NCBI GenBank assembly: GCA_029863825.1
Contig: JAOTUP010000114.1
Coordinates: forward strand, 1-6,731
DNA length: 6,731 nt
Direction of reading: 5' to 3'
Origin: Acidobacteriota bacterium
GTDB taxonomy: Bacteria; Acidobacteriota; Thermoanaerobaculia; Multivoradales; JAHEKO01
Part shown: positions 1 to 5,002 of the stretch, one piece after another
How the letters are laid out: each line of letters begins with the position of its first letter
Numbering within the stretch: position 1 is the stretch's first letter
Position numbers and translations under genes: made by a program
Notes under the pieces: generated by a model
The model's input: the letters and a program-made list of their open reading frames with translations, nothing else
What the model was told of the DNA's origin: nothing
Database searches by the model: none

Positions 1-502
1 GCTCGAGGATCTGTTGCGCATCCGATGCAATGCACATCACCCCTGAAGCCTCGGCGTAGTGAAGACGGCGAACGCCAAGCGCATCCCGGGCGCAAAAGAG
101 CCGTCCTTTCGTTTCGTCCCAGATCGCAAAGGCAAAATCACCAACGAGGAGTCGCGGACAGTCGTCGCCCCACTGCAGAAAGGCAGCGAGAATGATCTCG
201 GCATCCGTTGGCGCGGGTTGCGGAGCGGGATCGCCGAAAAGCTGCGCAATCAACAACTTCCGGTTGTCCAGCCGAGCGTCCGCCACGAGACACAGCTTTC
301 CTCCACGAACGGCCAATGGCTGACGCTCGCGCTCCTCCTCGGAAGTGGAATGGAGGGCCAAATGGGCGAAGCCGGCTCGGCCCCCCACCCACGTGCGGAT
401 GCCGTCCGGAGCGCGGTACGGAGATGCCGAGGCCATCCTGCTGAGAAGCTGCCGATCAACCGGCCGGCCGGAAAACTCGACGACGCCGCAGAGGCCGCTC
501 AT
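1..502 (-). CDS. Lasso peptide C protein (asparagine synthetase-like macrolactam cyclase), N-terminal part only
   Basis: The reading frame starts with ATG at 502-500 and stays open for 167 codons to the window edge, so only the N-terminal glutamine-amidotransferase-like domain is visible. It begins MSGLCGVVEFSGRP and contains RAPDGIRTW (about residues 30-38), LVADARLDNR, GDFAFAIWDE and FCARDALGVRRLHY. These are hallmarks of the class II amidotransferase domain of AsnB-type proteins. In lasso peptide pathways such proteins use ATP to activate a side-chain carboxylate of the core peptide and close the macrolactam ring. That ATP-binding synthetase domain would lie beyond the left edge. The start is three bases after the stop of the B2 gene, so the two are surely co-transcribed. 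The lasso role rests on the adjacent B1 and B2 genes; on its own the fragment could equally be a normal asparagine synthetase. The candidate nucleophile is Cys5, not Cys2 as in canonical enzymes. Confidence 0.88.
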   Translation of the reverse strand, partial: MSGLCGVVEFSGRPVDRQLLSRMASASPYRAPDGIRTWVGGRAGFAHLALHSTSEEERERQPLAVRGGKLCLVADARLDNRKLLIAQLFGDPAPQPAPTDAEIILAAFLQWGDDCPRLLVGDFAFAIWDETKGRLFCARDALGVRRLHYAEASGVMCIASDAQQILE

Positions 503-505
503 CGG

Positions 506-943
506 TCAGGCGCCGGTGCGGCTGAGCGGCGGAAAACGCTCATCGACGTTCTCGGCCTCGCCTATCGGCCGGCCTTCGATCTCGACCCATGCGTGCGCGG
601 CCACACCCCGGGCCTCGCGCCTCGCCCCGATCTGCAGTGCACAGTCGACTCCGGACCGTCGCAGCAGCCCCTCCAGCACCATGGCCCGCGGCAGACACCG
701 GATCGGCCAGAGATGCTGTCGGCTCGCGATTTCAACGAGCCGGGAGAGGCGTTCCGGCTCGACGTCGAGGTCGGGCACACTCGGCTCTTTCCCCACCACC
801 ACTCCGAGAGCCTTTTTCGCACTCTCGAAAGAAGCGGCTCGCAGGCACACATCTACCAGCGGCAAGAGGCACCAGGCCTGGACGAGCGTCTTCTTCTCAT
901 CCCGGCTGAGTCGGCGGAAACGCTGCCACCGCCCCTTCCTCAT
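506..943 (-). CDS. Lasso peptide B2 protein, transglutaminase-fold leader peptidase
   Basis: This 145-residue protein has the size and layout of stand-alone B2 proteins (Transglut_core3 type), which cut the leader off the lasso precursor before or during cyclisation. The N-terminal half is basic then hydrophobic (KTLVQAWCLLPLVDVCLR, about residues 18-35), as is usual in the family. The catalytic half has the nucleophile Cys83 in IRCLPRAMVLEGLLRRSG and the base His117 in AHAWVEIEGRPIGEAENV. At the place where McjB-type enzymes carry the third catalytic residue, an Asp 12 residues after the His, this protein has Glu129. The ATG at 943-941 overlaps the stop of the B1 gene as ATGA, which points to coupled translation. 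B2 works with the separate B1 protein, which holds the leader. The family call is secure; the activity on a lasso precursor is inferred from the gene neighbours. Confidence 0.9.
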   Translation of the reverse strand: MRKGRWQRFRRLSRDEKKTLVQAWCLLPLVDVCLRAASFESAKKALGVVVGKEPSVPDLDVEPERLSRLVEIASRQHLWPIRCLPRAMVLEGLLRRSGVDCALQIGARREARGVAAHAWVEIEGRPIGEAENVDERFPPLSRTGA

Positions 944-1230
944 CGACCGATCACGCTGATCAGTTCGCGGTCCCGGAGAAGCTCGAGAAAACGACCCAGA
1001 TCGATCTCGAGTCGCTCGCGCGGCGCCTCGTAGCGCTCTGCCAGACCATCCAGCACAGCCTCGACGGTCCGATGGCCCGCCAAGAGGCCCCAGATCGCCG
1101 TCCCCACCTCGTCGAGTCCGAAGTACTTCCCTGTCTGAAGATTCAGCAGCACTGCTTCGCCGTGGATCTCTCGGAAGATCACGTCTTCCGCAATCGAGAT
1201 TGTCGAGTCAGAATCAATCTCACAGGTCAT
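940..1230 (-). CDS. Lasso peptide B1 protein, PqqD-like RiPP recognition element
   Basis: This 96-residue protein has the PqqD-like winged-helix pattern: a strand region VIFREIHGEAVLLNLQTGKY (residues 17-36), then FGLDEVGTAIWGLLAGHRTV, then helices with spaced leucines up to the C-terminus. Such proteins bind the leader of a RiPP precursor and deliver it to the processing enzyme; next to a B2 peptidase and an AsnB-like protein this is the B1 component. The ATG at 1230-1228 is the only plausible start, because an in-frame TGA lies 18 bases upstream (1248-1246). No clear Shine-Dalgarno sequence precedes it; the nearest purine-rich bases are GAG within TTTGAGCAG. It is the first gene of the three-gene lasso operon visible here, 157 bases after the terminator hairpin of the preceding operon. 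The promoter is not obvious. Confidence 0.9.
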   Translation of the reverse strand: MTCEIDSDSTISIAEDVIFREIHGEAVLLNLQTGKYFGLDEVGTAIWGLLAGHRTVEAVLDGLAERYEAPRERLEIDLGRFLELLRDRELISVIGR

Positions 1231-1386
1231 CTGCTCAAACCGGCCTCACGAGTGCTACGCCTCCGCGATCCTGCTGCAGCGGATGGAAGCGACCCTGGCA
1301 TCCTGTCGCAGTCTGTGCAACGAACCAACGAAACCAGGCACCAGAGACTCGCCCTTCCAAGGGGTTGCGCGTCGACGAGACACTAT
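1231..1386 (-). other. Leader region of the lasso operon, without a recognised precursor gene or promoter
   Basis: This stretch lies between the terminator of the upstream operon and the B1 start, the place where a lasso precursor (A) gene and the operon promoter would often sit. Reading all three minus-strand frames, I find no peptide with the usual features: a leader with a YxxP-like motif, Thr at the penultimate leader position, and a core starting with Gly with Asp or Glu at position 7-9. One 24-codon ORF (1301-1227) ends overlapping the B1 start and is treated as a weak candidate in the findings. I see no good -35/-10 pair, so transcription may begin at an atypical promoter or read through the weak terminator. 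Confidence 0.5.
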
Positions 1387-1424
1387 CAAAAGGAATGCGG
1401 GGCCGGATGGAACCGACCCCGCAT
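1387..1424 (-). terminator. Intrinsic terminator of the small protein/SdrD-like operon
   Basis: On the minus strand a 12-base arm ATGCGGGGTCGG, a 6-base loop TTCCAT and the arm CCGGCCCCGCAT can form a continuous stem with a single U-G pair in RNA. It is followed by TCCTTTTG. The hairpin starts 41 bases after the stop codon of the large secreted protein. On the plus strand the same stem would carry an A-C mismatch and no T-run, so it is oriented for minus-strand transcription. The T-run is short and interrupted by CC, so some read-through into the lasso genes is possible. Confidence 0.65.
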
Positions 1425-1464
1425 CTGGCATCCCCATGGAGTTCTCGCTGTTGGCGCCTACCGC

Positions 1465-4428
1465 TCAGTTCTGGAAGGCTCTGACCACGAGACTGCCGAA
1501 CTGGTCGCCAACGTTGAAGGGCTGCGAACAGGAAGTATGAACCCCGATCTCTTGCAGAACCTGCCCACCCTGGCGTAGCTCTATGCGAGTCGCCGGAAAC
1601 ATTTGCTTTTCGGTCGTGCTCGAGATTGTGACTCGATCACCGATCTCGAGGATTTCTTGGCTCGGCGTCACCCGGAATCGCTCCGACTTCTTCATCACGA
1701 ACAGCTGGACCGGTTCGTCGAGGAAGAGCGAACCGTTACAGTAGTAGTCACCCTTGGTTCCCGGTCGCCCACCCTGGTCATTCCGGCTTGCGTTTGGATC
1801 GTCACAGGAATGACCCGTGTACTCGAAGGCCACCGCAAAGGGCCGACCGATGTCGCACGACCCCGATGCGTACCCAAAGTCGTAGGTCAGAACGTTTGCA
1901 TCCACGAGAACGTTTGTCTGCCTCGGACTCGGCGTCGTCGCAAAAAGATCGGCCAGCTGACCACCTCGGTTGTAGCCGAAGCTCTCGTTGGCAATGGCCA
2001 TATCGACGATCTCAACGCGAAACTCGCCGGCCACGGCCGGTGCGGTCGTCGGCAGGAGCGTGTCGAGCACACGACCCTGATCGGTGATCACCATCGTGTA
2101 CTCACCGGGTAGGAGAGACGAAAACGAGAAGCTTCCGTCGGCGGCGGTCGAAGTCGACGCCACTACACCACCTCTCTCATCGAGCAAGGTGACCGTGACG
2201 CCAGCCAGGCCCGCCTCCCCCGCGTCGAACTGACCATCCCGATCAGTGTCGAACCAGACCGCATCGCTCAGCGAGTAGACGTCGTCCGTGTCGTATCCGA
2301 AGTCGGCCTCGAGATACGCGTCTCCGGCGCCCACCGAGATTGGCCCGTCAACTATCGGCGTCGTGGCCGTCAGCCCGTCCAGGGCCATGAAGGCATCGGT
2401 CACCGCCACCCAGTAGTCGCCGCCCGGCGTCACGTCGGTGAAAAGGTAGAAGCCGCCGATCGTCGTCTTGCTGGCCACCAGCGTGTCGGCCGCGCCTCCC
2501 AGCCCGTCGCCCCCGCCATCGAGGAGATTCACCGTCACGAAGCCGATCCCCGGCTCGCCGGCATCCTGGACTCCGTCATCGTCGACATCCAGCCACACGC
2601 GGTCGCCAATCACCGCCGTTCCGGCAGCAGCCGTGTAGCCGAAGTCCAGATCGGCCCAGATCTGATCCGAAGAGATTGTTCGAACGTCGCTGGGGTCGTC
2701 ACCTCCCGAGAGCACCAGGCCACCGGGGAGCGTCGCGTCCACCACTGCAGTGTAGTAGTCGCCCGGCGGCAGGTCGGTGAACCAGTATTCGCCGTTCTCG
2801 TCGGTGCTGACCGACCCGAGCAACACGTCATCGCCACCGCCCGGCGACCCGTCGGCACCGGCCTCGAACAGCCTCACCTCGACGCTCGGAATCCCCGGCT
2901 CGCCGCTATCCTGGAAGCCGTTGCCATTGACGTCCAGCCACACTCGGTTGCCGACTGCGCCACCTGGAGCCGCGGCCGCAAAGTTCTCAGGATCGACTTC
3001 AACTGTGAATGTCCCGGGATTGACAGAGAATCCGTAGAACCCGTCGCTATTCGTCACTGCCGAGCCCAACTTGTTGGCATCGACATCATAGAGGTTGACA
3101 AGAACGCCGGCGAGACCCGGCTCGCCATCGGTATTTCCGGCATCCCCGCCAACTCCATCGCTGTCGAGATCCAGCCACACGCGATCTCCGGCGAGGAGCG
3201 CGCCCGGCGGGCAGAGTGACTGACCGGCCGGAGTCGTCCCGCAGACCGTCCCCTGATAGAACCAGGCATTGAGGTTGTTCATGTCCATACCGTTGATGCG
3301 CACTTCGTAGATACCCACCGGGATCTCGTCGACACAGTGATCGGCGGCACTCGGACAGTCTGCGGGATCAATCGAGATCCGAAAACGTTCGTACTCCCGG
3401 TTGCCGGACGGATTCTCGTTGGGAAAGACACGGCCATCGGGAAAAACCACGTCATATCGAACGCTCGGCGCTCGCAGGTTGTATTTGCCGTTCCCTCCGG
3501 CGGCAGCAGGATTGAAATCATCATTGGGACTCGACGTTAGGCCCGGCTTGTTCCCCACGGCCACACCTTCGGGCACGGCGCTCGGTGCAAAGAACGGCGG
3601 AGTGACGAATGGAACGATCTCGTTCGGCGTGTCGGCGTCGTCCGTATCCTGGTCGGTGCCGTCCCACTTGCCGCGATCCAGATCGCCGTCCCAGATCACC
3701 AGCTCATCGGTCGGTGCCGTCACGTTGAGATTGAATCGAAACGTCCCGTCGTACGTCGTTCCCAGGAGTTCGGGGTAGTTCGGGTAGACAATCTCTTGAT
3801 CCGATTCCGCTCCGGCGGGCAGAAGAGGACTCCCCGGTCTCGACACGTAGGTGGCGATAAACGAGAACGGCTGGTCGACGAGGCCGAGGTAGACGATCGA
3901 GTCGACCTTGACCTTGAAGGCGTTCTGCGCATCGAAGTCACTCGGGTTGTTGAGCACGATGTTCAACTTGAAGAAGTAGTTGCCGCTCGGCGACTGGTAG
4001 GCCGCCACCTCGGACTCCGACACCGTGAACTCGAACCAGTCATTGTCCGGCATCTCGGTGCTCGAAAACTGAAAACCAGGCACCGGTACCAGAATGGAAC
4101 CGTCACCAAGCGCATCGACAAGCAGCGTATAGGTCGCGGTCACGCCAAAGCCGTTGATGTCCCAATGCAGGGGGTTGAGCTTCATGTCGCCGTCGAAAAT
4201 GCTGACCGTCATCGTTTCGAAGCCCGGCTCCGCAGCAAATCCCACATTCAAGGGCTGGTCTTCGAGCGTCGCCAGGGCCTTGCCACCCGTGAGCACCAGA
4301 AAGCGGCCGTCTCTCTCCTCGCAGCTCGGGAAACAGGCTACCTGGCCCTCGACCGGTGCGGCGTAGAACGCCCCGGCTCCGAGAGCCAGGATCATTGTCA
4401 ACAACATCGTGTTCTTGCATGTCTTCAT
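1465..4428 (-). CDS. Large secreted SdrD-B-like repeat protein with HTSCSQP C-terminal domain
   Basis: With the ATG at 4428 the protein has 987 residues. This start fits because AGAGGAG lies 8 bases upstream and a signal peptide follows at once (MKTCKNTMLLTMILALGAG, cleavage probably near residues 28-31). A TTG ten codons upstream is in frame but would push the signal peptide inward. Residues about 31-410 form an unrecognised region with paired cysteines (C32/C36, C358/C365, C396/C406) and Asp-rich stretches such as IWDGDLDRGKWDGTDQDTDD. Four SdrD-B-like beta-sandwich repeats follow (about 413-482, 493-600, 608-712, 719-820), each opening with a [GS]-x-x-VW-[LF]-D motif and an Asp-rich, probably Ca2+-binding loop. 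The C-terminal domain (about 855-987) has four cysteines and ends with HTSCSQPFNVGDQFGSLVV, a motif I associate with a recurring domain of secreted repeat proteins, possibly DUF7467. I see no LPXTG, no membrane anchor and no enzyme motif. A structural or adhesive extracellular role is inference. It is the second gene of its operon. Confidence 0.9.
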   Translation of the reverse strand: MKTCKNTMLLTMILALGAGAFYAAPVEGQVACFPSCEERDGRFLVLTGGKALATLEDQPLNVGFAAEPGFETMTVSIFDGDMKLNPLHWDINGFGVTATYTLLVDALGDGSILVPVPGFQFSSTEMPDNDWFEFTVSESEVAAYQSPSGNYFFKLNIVLNNPSDFDAQNAFKVKVDSIVYLGLVDQPFSFIATYVSRPGSPLLPAGAESDQEIVYPNYPELLGTTYDGTFRFNLNVTAPTDELVIWDGDLDRGKWDGTDQDTDDADTPNEIVPFVTPPFFAPSAVPEGVAVGNKPGLTSSPNDDFNPAAAGGNGKYNLRAPSVRYDVVFPDGRVFPNENPSGNREYERFRISIDPADCPSAADHCVDEIPVGIYEVRINGMDMNNLNAWFYQGTVCGTTPAGQSLCPPGALLAGDRVWLDLDSDGVGGDAGNTDGEPGLAGVLVNLYDVDANKLGSAVTNSDGFYGFSVNPGTFTVEVDPENFAAAAPGGAVGNRVWLDVNGNGFQDSGEPGIPSVEVRLFEAGADGSPGGGDDVLLGSVSTDENGEYWFTDLPPGDYYTAVVDATLPGGLVLSGGDDPSDVRTISSDQIWADLDFGYTAAAGTAVIGDRVWLDVDDDGVQDAGEPGIGFVTVNLLDGGGDGLGGAADTLVASKTTIGGFYLFTDVTPGGDYWVAVTDAFMALDGLTATTPIVDGPISVGAGDAYLEADFGYDTDDVYSLSDAVWFDTDRDGQFDAGEAGLAGVTVTLLDERGGVVASTSTAADGSFSFSSLLPGEYTMVITDQGRVLDTLLPTTAPAVAGEFRVEIVDMAIANESFGYNRGGQLADLFATTPSPRQTNVLVDANVLTYDFGYASGSCDIGRPFAVAFEYTGHSCDDPNASRNDQGGRPGTKGDYYCNGSLFLDEPVQLFVMKKSERFRVTPSQEILEIGDRVTISSTTEKQMFPATRIELRQGGQVLQEIGVHTSCSQPFNVGDQFGSLVVRAFQN
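1969..3192 (-). repeat. Four tandem SdrD-B-like domain repeats within the secreted protein
   Basis: Four copies of a roughly 70-110-residue unit lie in a row inside the large secreted protein. They open with GDRVWLDLDSDG, GNRVWLDVNGNG, GDRVWLDVDDDG and SDAVWFDTDRDG. Three of the four continue with the pattern D-x-GEPG or D-x-GEAG, then a strand ending in LLD or LFE, then a DGxYxF-like strand and PGxYxxxV. The first three copies also stay similar in DNA (TCCAGCCACAC near 2590, 2932 and 3169 on the plus strand). The fourth is the most diverged, having lost the Arg of RVW. The loop DxDxDG resembles the calcium sites of Sdr B-domains. Confidence 0.85.
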
Positions 4429-4463
4429 GGTCGTTACTCCTCTGATCGCACTCTTCAATCGAG

Positions 4464-4727
4464 TCAGCCCGCCTGGGCTTCGGCGTCGATGTCAGTGTCG
4501 TTGTCTTCTGCCGCGGCGCGGCCGGCGGCTTCCGCCTCGTGGGAGAGCACTTCGCCGACTCGCTTCGGATCTCCGAGATACAGCTCTTCGCCGGTCTGGA
4601 GATTGCGCATATAAACCCGCGTGGGTCCTTCACCTTCCGCCTGCGGCTCGCGCCACATGCGCACGAGAAACGAAGAGGACTCCCCGCCGCGTGATTCTCT
4701 TCGACCGGAACTGGTTTCCTTGGTCAC
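4464..4727 (-). CDS. Small uncharacterised protein with FLVRMWREP motif, first gene of the SARP-linked operon
   Basis: This 87-residue protein starts with GTG at 4727-4725, preceded by GAGGAG with about 8 bases of spacing. Its N-terminus is hydrophilic and disordered-looking (residues 1-18). The core, about residues 19-65, runs SSSFLVRMWREPQAEGEG, then TRVYMRNLQTGEELYLGDPK and RVGEVLSHE. The tail is acidic (EDNDTDIDAEA). The core resembles a family of short hypothetical proteins with the pattern F-x-VR-x-W-x-E, then a strand ending in SGE or TGE, then Y-x-x-D/DP and a final helix. I recall these from Acidobacteria and Chloroflexi, but that match is from memory. There is no signal peptide and no enzyme motif. 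It is not a credible lasso precursor: it is mostly charged and has no recognisable leader/core boundary. It lies 35 bases ahead of the secreted protein gene and right behind a SARP-like promoter, so it may act in regulation or export of its partner. Confidence 0.78.
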   Translation of the reverse strand: MTKETSSGRRESRGGESSSFLVRMWREPQAEGEGPTRVYMRNLQTGEELYLGDPKRVGEVLSHEAEAAGRAAAEDNDTDIDAEAQAG

Positions 4728-4812
4728 TGCTGTCTCTCCTCGTCGTCTCTCTACTGATTCGGTTCGCTTTCCGTTTCCCTCGGCCCCTTACCCAACCCCC
4801 TCGACATGCACA

Positions 4813-4846
4813 GTTATACGGGCACACCGTCAGGAGACCGTCAGGA
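4813..4846 (-). promoter_or_regulatory. SARP-type promoter and operator: 11-base-period direct repeats plus -10 box
   Basis: On the minus strand the exact 10-mer TCCTGACGGT occurs at 4846-4837 and again at 4835-4826, giving an 11-base repeat period. After a gap of seven bases (GTGCCCG) comes TATAAC (4818-4813), a five-of-six match to the sigma-70 -10 box. No good -35 box is present; the repeats occupy that space. This agrees with the known layout of SARP targets, where direct repeats with an 11- or 22-base period lie about 8 bases ahead of the -10 box and the activator replaces a strong -35. Transcription would start near 4806 and leave a leader of about 80 bases before the small protein's GTG. 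The divergent SARP-like regulator is the obvious binding partner. Confidence 0.7.
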
Positions 4847-4852
4847 AGTCGC

Positions 4853-4881
4853 CTTACAGAGTGGATGACTCGACGTATACA
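4853..4881 (+). promoter_or_regulatory. Probable promoter of the BTAD regulator gene
   Basis: CTTACA (4853-4858) and TATACA (4876-4881) are separated by 17 bases and match the sigma-70 boxes at four and five of six positions. This would give a start near 4888 and a leader of about 110 bases before the TTG start codon at 4999. The direct repeats of the divergent promoter end just 6 bases upstream of the -35 box, so the same protein could influence both promoters. A perfect TTGACA at 4896-4901 is also present but has no matching -10 box at normal spacing. Confidence 0.4.
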
Positions 4882-4942
4882 TACATCTCTATGGGTTGAC
4901 ACTCCCTCGACAATCCCCGGGCGCCTCTCTACCATTAGGCCT

Positions 4943-5002
4943 ATGAATCCGCGGCCTCGGCAAGGCAATACTCAGGACGAGAGACACGGGGTTTCCCCTT
5001 GA
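4943..5002 (+). other. Possible 19-codon leader ORF overlapping the regulator's TTG start
   Basis: An ATG at 4943 opens a frame encoding MNPRPRQGNTQDERHGVSP and stops with TGA at 5000-5002. The stop overlaps the TTG start of the regulator as TTGA. AGG lies five bases ahead of the ATG. The regulator itself has no good Shine-Dalgarno sequence, so translation of this short frame followed by re-initiation could set its level. The peptide shows no recognisable family and the frame may be chance. Confidence 0.25.

Noticed and set aside
59..1033. Long plus-strand open frames of 324 and 204 codons over the lasso genes
   Set aside because: The minus strand encodes three recognisable, tightly spaced proteins here (C, B2, B1). 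The plus-strand translations are low-complexity, rich in Arg, Pro and Ser, and match nothing.
1255..1437. A 60-codon minus-strand ORF as lasso precursor
   Set aside because: It runs through the terminator hairpin, has no leader/core boundary with a suitable Gly and acidic ring residue, and its composition is unlike a precursor.
4429..4458. TTG at 4458 as start of the large secreted protein
   Set aside because: It would add ten residues before a standard signal peptide and would place the good ribosome binding site (AGAGGAG) inside the gene. The ATG at 4428 fits both.
3796..4614. A 272-codon plus-strand frame
   Set aside because: It is antisense to the N-terminus of the secreted protein, the small gene between and their ribosome binding sites, with an Arg/His/Val-rich composition typical of a shadow.
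4464..4727. The 87-residue protein as a RiPP precursor
   Set aside because: It is mainly charged, has an internal conserved-looking core rather than a C-terminal core peptide, and lies more than 3 kb and a terminator away from the lasso enzymes.
4896..4901. Perfect TTGACA as -35 box of the regulator promoter
   Set aside because: The bases 16-18 downstream are GC-rich (GGGCGC region) with nothing like a -10 box.
4936..4943. Palindrome TAGGCCTA near the leader ORF start
   Set aside because: Eight bases of perfect symmetry is short enough to be chance here, and no second copy is visible nearby.
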